A stretch of 64,000 nt of DNA from Leguminivora glycinivorella (Eukaryota; Arthropoda; Insecta; Lepidoptera; Tortricidae): contig NC_062980.1 of NCBI RefSeq assembly GCF_023078275.1, forward strand, positions 4,142,401 through 4,206,400, in the 5' to 3' direction. Under the pieces are notes generated by a model, which was not told the DNA's origin, did no database searches, and saw nothing but the letters and a program-made list of their open reading frames with translations. Within the stretch, counting starts at the first letter, position 1. Each line of letters opens with the position of its first letter. This document shows positions 21,256-29,857 of the stretch, piece after piece. The translations under genes and the position numbers were made by a program.

Positions 21256-23373
21256 ATGCCGCCGACGCCTACACGCTCGGATCCCGCCGTCCGCAAGTCA
21301 ACCCGTCCCCGGCTGGCCGCGCCGAGACGGCGCAACGAAGATATCGCGGCGGTCAAGCGCGCATTTGATATCCTGCGCACCGCCGGACAAGAGACGCTCC
21401 GCGCACAAACGCCGACGCACGAGGGAGCTGGCGAGGCCCGATACGCCGCCCCCGAATCCGTGGCACTGCGCGCGATGGAGCAACTCCACCTGCCCCCGCC
21501 CTCCTCCCGCGACACGCCTGCGGAGCCGCGGCCTGGCCCATCCAGGCCCACCGCTGCGGACTCCTTTGCCGCAGATGTTGCCGTCACCCGGAACACCACG
21601 CCGCCCACCACCCCCGACGAGCCACTAAGCACCCCGCCGGGTGCACCCAAGCCGCAGCGTCAACCCAAGACGCCGCGAAAGCCAGAGGCGACGTCAAAAG
21701 TCGCCGCTGCCGCCGCGGCCCGCGCCGCCCGCGCGACCGCGCCAACACCCCCGTCTGGCGCTGCCGTGTCTGCGCCCGCGACCCGCACCTCCGCGCCCCG
21801 CGCTACGAAGCCCGCGCCTACATACAGCGCTGCCCTCTCCGCACCCCGCACCGCAAAGCCTGCGCCCCGCGCCGCCGCGTCCGCGCCCGCGCCCCGCGCT
21901 GCCGCGCCTGCGCCCGCGTATCGCGCAGCCGCGTCTGCGCCCGCCCCCGCATCCACGCCTCGCGCAAGCCCTACTGCGCCCGCGCCGCCCCCGAACCCAG
22001 CCCAGCCCGAGATTCGCGTGCCATCGCCGTCGCGTTTCCCGCCGCCAACCAATTTAAACCCGCCCTTCTCTGCCGCCCCCAGAGCCGCAAAGAAGAGGCA
22101 AGGCGGGGCCACACCACCGCCTCACTCGATGCCAAAACTGGACCTGTCGCCGATGGACACCACTTCGGCGGCGTCCCCCCCGCAGGCGGCACCCACCCGC
22201 CCCACGACGCCCACCTCATCGAAGGACGAAGCAGCATCCCTTCCCGCCACCAAGAGCGGGAAACGCTACCCTCCCCTTATCGTGGAGGAGATGCCTGACT
22301 GGCCCATGCACTTCCGCGAACTGCGGACGCTGCTGGGCCACCACGTCAACGCCCGCCCCCTCAGCAAGGGGATCATCTTCACTCCGCACGACGAGGAAGA
22401 GTACCGCATCGTGCAAAGCTACCTTGGGGAGCAAAACAGAACCAATGGGATACACTGGTACTGCTATGGCCTTCCAGCAGAGCGGAGCCTCAAGGTGGCC
22501 ATTCGCGGCCTCCCAGCGAACACCGCGCCGGCAGACATCGAGGAAGACCTTAGGAAGAGAGGCTTCCTACCCGACTTCGTTCGCCAGATCAGCGCGCGCA
22601 GCGGCCGGCCTGGATGCATTTTCCACGCCCAGCTGCAGCGCACCGCAGAGACGACGCCGGCAATATACGCCATCTCAGAGCTCCTGGGGATGCCAGGAGT
22701 TATCATCGAAGCCTGGCGTGGCAGGAAGGGCCCAGCGCAGTGTCACAGATGCCAAGGGTTCAGGCACTCGTCTGTGAACTGCCACCGCCCCCAAGCCTGC
22801 GTCCGGTGCGCCGAACCCCACCCCGCCAGCCAGTGCAAGCGGGACCGGAAGGAGCCAGCGACCTGCAAGAATTGCCAAGGCCCGCACCCCGCAAATAGCA
22901 CCGAGTGCCCGGTCTATATACGGGAGGCGCGGAACAAGAAGGCCGGAGTGGCAGCGCGCACTGGCGCGCCCCCGCCACCCCCAACGCAGCCCACTGCCGA
23001 CGCAAACAACGCGCCGCAGTCGCTCATGGCAGCCGCCAACGACGGAAAGCGCCTGCCAGCCCGAAGACGCAAGCGCGGAGGGAAGAGGAAGACCAAGACG
23101 GGTCCTAACCCCACCCCCGCGCCGCAACAGAAACCCGAGCAGCCCTCGACCGCCCCGATTGCCGCAGCGCCACAATCGCAACCCCCAACTGACCCGCCCC
23201 CCACGGTCGCCCCCCCACCTCAGGGGAAGAAGGCGAAGTCCGGAGGGGGAGCCGCAGACAGCCGCACTGAGACCATCACCATAATCGAGGGGATCCTGCT
23301 GGACCTCCTCGCTGCCGTCCAGTCGGGACAGAGCCCTGTTCCGACCATCGTCAGGAAACTAGCGGAGCTCTAA
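21256..23373 (+). CDS. Gag-like ORF1 protein of a Jockey-clade LINE
   Basis: 705 codons, intact. Residues 1-340 are rich in Ala, Pro and Ser and of low complexity. Around residues 414-490 lies a region matching the fold that precedes zinc knuckles in Jockey/X-element proteins (PRE_C2HC type; VAIRGLPANTAPADIEEDLR). Three knuckles follow: C496-X2-C499-X4-H504-X4-C509, C515-X2-C518-X3-H522-X4-C527 and C537-X2-C540-X3-H544-X6-C551. A basic cluster follows at about 596-615 (RRRKRGGKRK). Proteins of this kind bind element RNA and form the particle for reverse transcription. No endonuclease or RT follows within the GC-rich block, so the copy is an ORF1-only derivative. The long frames on the opposite strand and in other phases are shadows of GC-rich coding sequence. 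The start at 21256 is the first Met of the frame and is not independently proven. Confidence 0.85.
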   Translation: MPPTPTRSDPAVRKSTRPRLAAPRRRNEDIAAVKRAFDILRTAGQETLRAQTPTHEGAGEARYAAPESVALRAMEQLHLPPPSSRDTPAEPRPGPSRPTAADSFAADVAVTRNTTPPTTPDEPLSTPPGAPKPQRQPKTPRKPEATSKVAAAAAARAARATAPTPPSGAAVSAPATRTSAPRATKPAPTYSAALSAPRTAKPAPRAAASAPAPRAAAPAPAYRAAASAPAPASTPRASPTAPAPPPNPAQPEIRVPSPSRFPPPTNLNPPFSAAPRAAKKRQGGATPPPHSMPKLDLSPMDTTSAASPPQAAPTRPTTPTSSKDEAASLPATKSGKRYPPLIVEEMPDWPMHFRELRTLLGHHVNARPLSKGIIFTPHDEEEYRIVQSYLGEQNRTNGIHWYCYGLPAERSLKVAIRGLPANTAPADIEEDLRKRGFLPDFVRQISARSGRPGCIFHAQLQRTAETTPAIYAISELLGMPGVIIEAWRGRKGPAQCHRCQGFRHSSVNCHRPQACVRCAEPHPASQCKRDRKEPATCKNCQGPHPANSTECPVYIREARNKKAGVAARTGAPPPPPTQPTADANNAPQSLMAAANDGKRLPARRRKRGGKRKTKTGPNPTPAPQQKPEQPSTAPIAAAPQSQPPTDPPPTVAPPPQGKKAKSGGGAADSRTETITIIEGILLDLLAAVQSGQSPVPTIVRKLAEL

Positions 23374-23790
23374 CCCGCTGGCCACCCGAACCCGACCACC
23401 CTAACACCGGCTGACGTTCGCTAGCCGGGCCTCCCCTAAAGGGGTCTCACCCAGCTGGCTTGAACTCGCCGGTGTGAGAAGACACCAATCTAGACGCCGC
23501 CGGAGCAACCGCTCCCCCCCAAGGACCCAGCCATATTTATGGCTGGCGGTAGAACCCGCTGAAAGGGGCCGATGCCCCGAGCAGCATCCCCAAACCCCCG
23601 AGGGGGTATTGAGATGACACCCACTGCTGATATGTATCGAATCATAGGAATACAAATTCCGACATAATAGCCCCCTGCTTCCCTCTGGGAACTACGCGCT
23701 ATTATTGAGGACTATCCTAAACGTGCTTCCGCTCCAGTTCTCTCTCTCTCTAACTGGCTGGGGTCTTCGTTCTGAACTCGAAATTATATA
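23374..23790 (+). other. GC-rich 3' region of the ORF1 element
   Basis: About 280 bp of GC-rich sequence after the ORF1 stop, then a transition to AT-rich WT3. It includes inverted words (GGGCCTCCCCTAAAGGGG) and a CTCTCTCTCTCT run near 23740. No ORF2 start, endonuclease motif or poly-A tail is visible. The exact 3' end is unclear. Confidence 0.45.
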
Positions 23791-23824
23791 TTTTAAATGA
23801 AATAAGATAAATTACATCCAAGAA

Positions 23825-24040
23825 GTAAGTATATTTGGTTTAAGATACTTACTGTTTCACCCCAAGAAACATTAAATCTAACTTCAAACATGTAAATCTT
23901 CATCTAATACCGTCAGAACTTTTAAAATGAAAAATGTATATATTTGGTGTAAGTAACTAATTGTTTCACCCCAAGAAACATTAACTTTTACTTTAATTAT
24001 GCATAACTCTTAACCGAAAACCGTCATAACTCTTAATACA
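23825..24040. repeat. Right 109-bp tandem array of WT3
   Basis: Two units, anchored by ATATTTGGT at 23831 and 23940 and by GTTTCACCCCAAGAAACATT in each. The period equals that of the left array. Relationship by inversion to the left array is possible but weak by eye. Confidence 0.75.
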
Positions 24041-24827
24041 ACAATTTTATTACTTAGAACCAAGAAATATTATACTTGTTTTTAAGAACTTGCTGATTTG
24101 CTTCTGAGTAATAATTATCACTGAACAAAACGTTTACGCTCTTGGAATAAATGATTAAGTTTTAAAAAAAGATTGTTTTGCTAATCATGTTAAGATATAA
24201 AATGGTTAGTGCAAGTAATAAACATCGAGACATTTTATGTTTTATATCAAGTAATTAAAATCTTCCTAATATGGGAAACTGGATATCTCTTGGTTCAAAT
24301 AGGTTTCTTTGGTTGAAGAGATATTTTCTATCTGTGTAGAAGAGTAAAATGTCATATAAACTTTTCTGGATTTCGCCTACTTTCAGAGTTTTTATAAGCA
24401 TTTAAAAAAATTGCAATTACTTTTATTTCTCAGAACAGAACGCTGTTTTGATGACGATGATGCCGTTATCGGACATAGTATAACTATCCTCGTCGATAGA
24501 TATCAAAAAACAATCGGTGACTCATTGCAACAAAGTATTTTTTTTAGAAAAAAATGTATTTTTTTTAGAAAAAATGTATTTTTTAATTTTAAGTGCCAGT
24601 TTTACGTATAACATTTACTACATTTTATTTAATGTTTATAACATTTACTTTTTATGTGAAAACATGTCCAAAAAAATTTTTTTTTTGGCTAATTTCAATT
24701 GACATTTTATCTTTATTTTGCCCTCAGAAATGCGTAGGTAAAATCTTTCGGTTTTCTCATGTTACACCGTGTATAGTCTTTCTATATCAAACACATTTGT
24801 GAGTAGAAAAGGGGCAAAACTCAAATG

Positions 24828-25100
24828 TTATATGGGACGATGAATACCATTGCATTGCTGACTTAAATTGGTTGACGGACTATAGGCATACAAAATACGA
24901 GACGTATAAAACATTTTTTCTGAGATAGGAGACATACGTACAGACAGGTCAACTGATGGTAAGCGGTTACTGCCGCCCACCAAATGGAAATGTGGGTGGA
25001 TGCTGGCACCATCACCTCGCTGAATCGCAATGCCAATAGACTGAGCGAGGAATCCGCCAGCTCTACGATTCTGTGTCTTATAGATTTCTTTGAATGCCCC
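24828..25100 (-). pseudogene. LINE C-terminal fragment (RRAGGFLAQSIGIAIQRGD type), minus strand
   Basis: Minus-strand frame reads RRAGGFLAQSIGIAIQRGDG-ASIH. The same segment recurs at 58.6 kb (RRTGDFLAQRISIAMxRGNV) and 59.95 kb (KRAGSFAQRRSIAIQRGNAA). Segments of the form VETLG...DxRxxxFLxQRIxxAxQRGNAASI occur after the RT domain in many animal LINE proteins. The fragment is short and degraded, with no RT core. Confidence 0.6.
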
Positions 25101-25318
25101 TGATTTTATAATACATGAGTATTTTTTACATGCCACGTATCACTTTTTATGAACAGTAAACAAACCGAGACTGAAATGGATTGTAAAGATGAACCTACCC
25201 TCACAATATTTGCATATGAAAGTATCCTCACACAATACGCCATTTGGAATAACCTTGCAGCACAGAGTCCAGGCGATGTCACGTTATGATGTCATTGCTT
25301 GGACTGACAGGCCAATTC

Positions 25319-25876
25319 GAAACTGGAACTATGCCATCAGAATGATATTCGAATCGTGGTTTGGCCGAGCTGCCATTGAGAACGTTCTCTTTCAGATTAG
25401 GATGTATAATTTGATGTTTGAGTTAAGGTATAGTCAACCAATTGGAACCCGAGGCCACTGTAGAACTATGTCATAGAGACGTCATAAATCAGATTGTAAG
25501 AAATTTCTTACTGCTTGACATTTTGACATAGTTGTAGAGTGGCCTAGGGTTCCAATTGGTTGACTGTACAGCGGGGCAAATCTCGACTGGGGGGCAGTTG
25601 TAACTAAACCATTTTTTCCATTACACACTATAATGTTGAGTTCTACATGTGTGAAACTGGAACTATGCCATCAGAATGATATTCGAATCATGGTTTGGCC
25701 GAGTTGCCATTGAGAACATTCTCTTTCAGATTAGGATGTATTACGCAATGTTCTCAACAGTTGATTATCGATAATTTGATGTTTGAGTTAAGGTACAGCG
25801 GGAAAATCTAGACTAGGGGGCAGTTGTAACTAAACCATTTTTTCCATTACACACTATAATGTTGAGTTTACATGTA
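25319..25876 (+). repeat. Local tandem duplication (unit about 334 bp)
   Basis: GAAACTGGAACTATGCCATC starts at 25319 and again at 25653. Both units run through GAACrTTCTCTTTCAGATTA and GATGTTTGAGTTAAGGTA into GGGGCAGTTGTAACTAAACC. Unit 1 carries a Fam-J MITE; unit 2 does not, but has about 30 extra bp around 25740-25770. Confidence 0.85.
25431..25566. mobile_element. Fam-J MITE, copy 2 (136 bp, TA target proven by empty site)
   Basis: TAGTCAACCAATTGGAACCC to CCAATTGGTTGACTG. Unit 1 reads AAGGTA-element-TACAGCGGG, while unit 2 reads AAGGTACAGCGGG (25790-25802), so one TA was duplicated on insertion. Confidence 0.9.
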
Positions 25877-26010
25877 CCTATCCACTGAACACGCCTACCA
25901 TAATTAACATATACTCGTATAACCGGCGGATACTCTATTTAATAATGCAAACATTGTAAAACATGGACAAAATGGACCAGTTAGTTTGCCCCCCAGTCGA
26001 GATTTGCCCC
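25796..26010. mobile_element. Fam-Z MITE, copy 2
   Basis: Inverted ends CAGCGGGAAAATCTAGACTA at the left and CCCAGTCGAGATTTGCCCC at the right. The interior ATTACACACTATAATGTTGA is shared with the partial copy at 25569-25652 and the full copy at 52840-53040. Confidence 0.75.
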
Positions 26011-26070
26011 TCTGTACCTTACACACTAGCGTTTATTATCAACTCACCAGATGCTATAGAAATTTATCCT

Positions 26071-26186
26071 GTGCATTTTAACATTATCCGATCCAATATC
26101 GGATGTCGGACCGATATCCCATACATTACAGGCGCCATCTCGGATTTTTTCTATTGAAATCCTCCCGACATCCGATATCGGATATG
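26071..26186 (+). mobile_element. Fam-A MITE, copy 4 (right end truncated)
   Basis: GTGCATTTTAACATTATCCG at the left, with the family interior (CATTACAGGCGCCATCTCGG). The right inverted end stops after ATCCGATATCGGATA, so the GTGAAAACGC tip is missing. Confidence 0.75.
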
Positions 26187-26353
26187 ACAACGGACTGAAG
26201 CTTAGCAATAAGTGTGTGAAGAACAATACCGAGAACTTGCCTTGGCTAGTCTGTGTCCAAGAGTACGCCCATTTATATAAAAAAAAGAACGTTCGATGAG
26301 AACACTCGCGTTATTGCAATATCCGATTTGGTAATTATATGATTAATATATTA

Positions 26354-26713
26354 TACACCGTGTTGATTTTGTTTTCCGTTAAATTCGACACGCAGTTAGG
26401 TTCATCATCAGGAACCACCCTGTGTATCGCTATTTGGTAAATTCGAAAAAAAATATTTTTTTCGTATCCATACATAATAAACAAATTAATTAGTGTGAGA
26501 GGACCTTCATCATAACATTTAAGTCAGTATCAAAAGTCTGACGACACATGTCAAAACAAATGACATTAAAAAGTGGTAATGCCACATACGTGTTCAGTAT
26601 CTTTATTCGATAGCCATAAGAGCTACGACGCTAGGTTGCTTAGATACATTAATTGTATTTGACCTAAATAACCTACCCTTACAGTTAACAGAATTCAATA
26701 AAAACACGGTGTA
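26354..26713. mobile_element. TACACCGTG-ended element, 360 bp
   Basis: Left TACACCGTGTTGATTTTG and right ATTCAATAAAAACACGGTGT-A are inverted over about 20 bp, including GAATTC-like inner words. The termini match the TACACGGTGTAAC family. The interior is non-coding and differs from that of 29224-29604. Confidence 0.6.
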
Positions 26714-26974
26714 TGAATCAAATATCATTTTAATGTCAATATAAGTTCGAATAGGCGTGTAAACTTGGACTGAGCTTGAAGCGAGGTCAGATGGAACGTG
26801 ACAGCTGCCCATGTTATGAAAACAAGGATTAGGTTAAGTTGTGTGCGTGCTCTAGGTTTTAATTGTAGTTTATACACGGTGTACGAGTAAAACTAGGAAA
26901 CTGAATAACAGCGTTATACATACAAGGTTTTTTGCGAAATTTATATATATAATTTTTTGCTTATTTTAGTTTCA

Positions 26975-27130
26975 GGGTACGTAGCCAAATGGCACAAACG
27001 CTCACGAAACGAAACGCTCGTAGATATCTATCTCTATCACTCTTGAGTATTGGCGCGACAGAGCCAGACTACCTTTCGCGGCGTTTTGTTTTCGTTTCGC
27101 GTCGCAGAAATGCCATTCGGCTACGGCGCC
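26975..27130. mobile_element. Fam-B MITE, copy 1
   Basis: Inverted ends GTAGCCAAATGGCACAAACG / GAAATGCCATTCGGCTACG; interior CGTAGATATCTATCTCTATC and GGCGCGACAGAGCCAGACTA. Intact copies also lie at 33159-33308 and 39890-40039. Confidence 0.8.
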
Positions 27131-27200
27131 AGGAATACTAGAGAGTGGACAGTTGTTAGCGCATTGAGCATACGGTTGTCGCTGGTCGTTTGCATGTACA

Positions 27201-27332
27201 GGGGGTTACCATGACGTGCTAAAGCCGTTCAGTTTAGGTTGAGAGAGAGGGACGGAGCTATGTAACTGCTATAGCTGTGTCCCTTTCTCTCAACCTAAAC
27301 TGAACGTCTTTAGTACGTCATGGTAACCCCCC
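27201..27332. mobile_element. Fam-K palindromic MITE, copy 1
   Basis: GGGGGTTACCATGACGTGCT to AGTACGTCATGGTAACCCCC. The arms are complementary over about 55 bp (TTCAGTTTAGGTTGAGAGAG), so the whole element can fold as one hairpin. Copy 2 (33316-33448) is nearly identical. Confidence 0.85.
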
Positions 27333-27477
27333 AGGACATGGAAATGATGCGCGTGTATTGCTCAATAGCCCAATAGGAGCGTCAAGTGTGTGTGCTTTTA
27401 AGGACTTGCGACCTGCGTATTCAATACAAATCGCCTGGCACGTCCGATCTCTCTCCTTAATATACTTTTTTTTAAAT

Positions 27478-27722
27478 AAATAAATATTATACGACGTTCT
27501 TACACAGATTGACCGAGTCCCACGGTAAGCTCAAGAAGGCTTGTGTTATGGGTACTCAGACAACTATATATATAATATACAAATATACTTATATACATAG
27601 AAAACATCCATGACTCAGGGACAAATATCTGTGCTTATCACACAGATAAGAGCCCTTACCGGGATTCGAACCCGGGACCGCGGCTTAGCAGGCGTGGTAC
27701 ACGCTAAGCCAAACCGGTCGTC
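27478..27722 (-). mobile_element. tRNA-derived SINE (SINE-1), near full length
   Basis: On the minus strand the head carries an A-box-like TGGCTTAGCGTG and the B-box GGTTCGAATCCC. The body contains CTGAGTCATGGATGTTTTCT and CCTTCTTGAGCTTACCGTGG, and the tail is AATATTTATTTATTT. Further copies: 37207-37435 (plus strand) and a 3' piece at 57504-57581. SINEs of this kind are transcribed by RNA polymerase III and moved by LINE machinery. The tRNA-like head is not a functional tRNA gene. Confidence 0.85.
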
Positions 27723-27869
27723 AAACCTGTGGTTAACACATTTCGATTTTCTCATGTACACCGTGTATATTACTTACGTGCCCAGTAAAGTTAAAGAACG
27801 TAGCTTATGAGATTAAGTTGTTTCGGCGTAGCACGTTGTAGCAGAGCTACCATGTCATATAATAATCCA

Positions 27870-28364
27870 ATATCTGGGCAACCGAGCTTCGCTCGGTTCT
27901 GTTTCGTATCCTTGACATGTGTCGCCATCTAGTTCAAAAATGAATAGTACCTACATCGAGCGAAAGAATTCTCAGCCTTAACAACACAACTACTCCACAT
28001 GAGATGGCGCGCATTTCGCCACAAAAACTCAAATAGTGTATTTTCTATTCGTTTTAGCCTTGACCTGTGTCGCCATCTAGTGTTTGCAATAAATAGTACT
28101 TACATCGACCGAAAGAATTCTGTCTTAACAGTACAACTACTGCACACGAGATGGCGCGCGAAGAAAAACGCATGAAAACTCGAAAATTCGCGTTTTCCGG
28201 GACCTAAGGATAAGTTAGACCGATTTTTCACCCCCAAAAACCCCCACATAACAAATTTCTGCGAAATCGTTAGAGCGGTTTCCGAGATCGTCAGTGTAAA
28301 TAAATATATATATAAATAAATAAATAAATAAATATACAAGAATTGCTCGTTTAAAAGTATAAGA
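27870..28364 (-). mobile_element. Hel-S element, copy 2, with internal duplication
   Basis: Minus-strand start TCTTATACTTTTAAACGAGC; end with hairpin ACCGAGCGAAGCTCGGTT then GCCCAGATAT, matching copy 1. A block of about 145 bp is present twice (about 27910-28055 and 28058-28180), marked by TGTGTCGCCATCTAGT and CACrAGATGGCGCGC. Copy 1 lacks this block. Confidence 0.65.
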
Positions 28365-28548
28365 TAAGATAAGATTGATTGCATTTGACTTTGGGATAAG
28401 TTAGATATTAACATACTCGTAGATTGTAGTCCGTTCAAATGTAATACTTAGGTTTAGTTTTATACTTACTTATCTACAATAAATATTTTCATTTTCATTT
28501 TTCATTTTCATATGCTTATTGTACTGCCGGCGTATTATGCTTCTAATT

Positions 28549-28731
28549 TTTAACCCCCGACGCAAAAACGTTTGACGTGCCTGTCTGTCTGTTTGCCTGT
28601 CTGTCTGTCTGTCTGTGTGTGTGTCTGTCTGTGGCATCGTAGCTCCCGAACGGATGGACCGATTTAGATTTAGTTTTTTTTGTGTGAAGGCTTTTCATGA
28701 AAATCGGTCCACTATGTCGCGGTCGGGGGTT
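28549..28731 (-). mobile_element. Fam-D element, copy 1
   Basis: Inverted tips TTAACCCCCGACGCAAAAAC / GCGGTCGGGGGTT. The (TCTG)n tract at 28578-28635 and GTGGCATCGTAGCTCCCGAA are shared with copies at 39090, 47868 and 48476. It is joined directly to the last 41 bp of a Hel-E Helitron. Confidence 0.75.
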
Positions 28732-28772
28732 TGTCTCTTTCTAACGCGAGCGAAGCCGTGGGCAAAAGCTAG
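28732..28772 (+). mobile_element. Hel-E 3' terminal fragment
   Basis: GTCTCTTTCTAACGCGAGCG, AAGCCGTGGGCAAAAGCTAG followed by T. Only the terminal hairpin and CTAG end are present, and the rest of the Helitron is replaced by Fam-D. Confidence 0.7.
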
Positions 28773-29223
28773 TATAACATAAGGATGTCTAAATCTATTT
28801 CTGTCAAAATTTCGCAATCTGTTTTTATATATCTTATCTGTTTTGATATATATTATCATGTTTTTTATATACACACGATTTATATTTTATACACGAAGAA
28901 ACTACTTAGTTCTACTGCCCTTGAGACTCGATGGCTTTCATATATTTTTTTTTAAATTTATTATTCACAAAAGAAAACTTATATTTAACAGTTTACAGGA
29001 ATCCTCGCCAAACTGTAACGTTTGATGGCGAGAGGCGCTCATTGTTCTAGACATTAGTTACTTAAATACAGTTTTGATATAAAACAAAAACATAACTTAA
29101 TACTAATTTAAACTTTTTTTTTTTACTTTAACTATCTAAATTATCAATTATATTCTGAACTAGAACGGCCAAGGGCAGTGCAGTGCATTAGTATTCTAGA
29201 AGCGTGAACCGCCCTTAAACACA
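28773..29223. other. AT-rich, nothing recognised
   Basis: No repeat or gene signature is seen. 28380-28505 just upstream ends in (TTTCAT)n-like text that may be a LINE or SINE tail. Confidence 0.35.
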
Positions 29224-29604
29224 TACACGGTGTAACGTGAGGAAACCGGATAATTTTAATAGCGTGTTCCTCATCATATTAGAAGAGTAAAATATCATAT
29301 AAACTTTTCCGGATTTCGCCTACTTTCGGAGATATAAGCATATAAAAAAATAAAGATTACTTATTATTTCCCAAAACAAAACGATGTCTTGATGATCCTC
29401 GTTGATATCCACAGATATCAATGTACATTTTTATTTTATGTGACAGTTTTATGAATAACATTTACTATGTGAAAATACATAAAAAAAAAAAAAATTTTTT
29501 TTTTCGGCGAAATTTGCTTTACGTCATATAACATTTTATCTTTATTTTGCCCTCAGAAACGCGTAGTTAAAATCTTTCGGTTTCCTCATGTTACACACCG
29601 TGTA
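29224..29604. mobile_element. TACACGGTGTAAC element, short copy (empty site for WT3)
   Basis: TACACGGTGTAACGTGAGGA to CTCATGTTACACACCGTGT-A, with AAACCGGATAATTTTAA / TTAAAATCTTTCGGTTT as inner inverted words. At 29280 it reads TCATCATATTAGAAGAGTAA without the 4.5-kb insert found at 19820-24338. Confidence 0.75.
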
Positions 29605-29857
29605 TACACTTACATTAAATTTCTAGTTAGTTTGTGGAAGCCATATAGGTCGATAAAGTCATTAGAGTTATCATTACTTATAGCCTGACAAGATTTTATT
29701 TGACCCTGAAGGAGTGTCGCTACAAACCGCTTTCATATGGCAATAATGTGCGGACGTCATATATAATGGGGACAGCATGTACTGGTTTCGCGTTAATATT
29801 TGTAGAAAATGAAAACAGGATTTTAGAGAATCGAAGTTTAATATAATAATATAATAA

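Larger units (their letters stand above)
19820..24338. mobile_element. WT3: large inverted-end element with 109-bp tandem arrays and a GC-rich core
   Basis: The boundaries come from alignment with the empty copy at 29224-29604. The ends are inverted: (CT)TACACAGATAGAAAAGATAT on the left and its counterpart TACACAGATAGAAAATATCT on the complement of the right. Inside each end the sequence repeats words such as TTCTTGGTTTGA, TTCTTGATTTAA and CCAAGAAAC. Arrays with a 109-bp period flank a GC-rich core holding one long ORF. No convincing target duplication is seen. It is grouped with WT2/WT4 by architecture only. Confidence 0.6.
19762..24773. mobile_element. TACACGGTGTAAC element, expanded copy containing WT3
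   Basis: Termini TACACGGTGTAACATAAGG and CTCATGTTACACCGTGTA. Both outer parts align with the 381-bp copy at 29224-29604: the left 58 bp up to TCCTCATCGTATTA, and the right part from GAAGAGTAAAATGTCATATA. The extra 4.5 kb is WT3. The palindromic tip TACACNGTGTA is shared by elements at 26354-26713 and 26873-27767. It is non-coding itself and its superfamily is unknown. Confidence 0.7.
26873..27767. mobile_element. TACACGGTGTA element, about 895 bp, with nested MITEs and a SINE
   Basis: Left TACACGGTGTACGAGTAAAA, right TTTTCTCATGTACACCGTGT-A. Inside lie Fam-B (26975-27130), Fam-K (27201-27332) and a SINE (27478-27722). Subtracting these leaves a core of similar size to the 381-bp copy. Confidence 0.6.

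Noticed and set aside
21174..23204. Several long open frames overlapping the Gag ORF on both strands
   Set aside because: They are a by-product of high GC and few stop codons in a Pro/Ala-rich coding region. Only the 705-codon frame shows domain structure (zinc knuckles).
20838..23641. TGATATGTATCG at 20838 and 23629 as a target duplication of the GC-rich element
   Set aside because: GC-rich element-like sequence continues outside both copies (from 20706 and to about 23760), so the repeat cannot be the outer flank. It may be an internal repeat.
27650..27720. tRNA gene at the head of SINE-1
   Set aside because: The acceptor stem does not close, and the same head occurs with a common SINE body elsewhere in the window, so it is a SINE.
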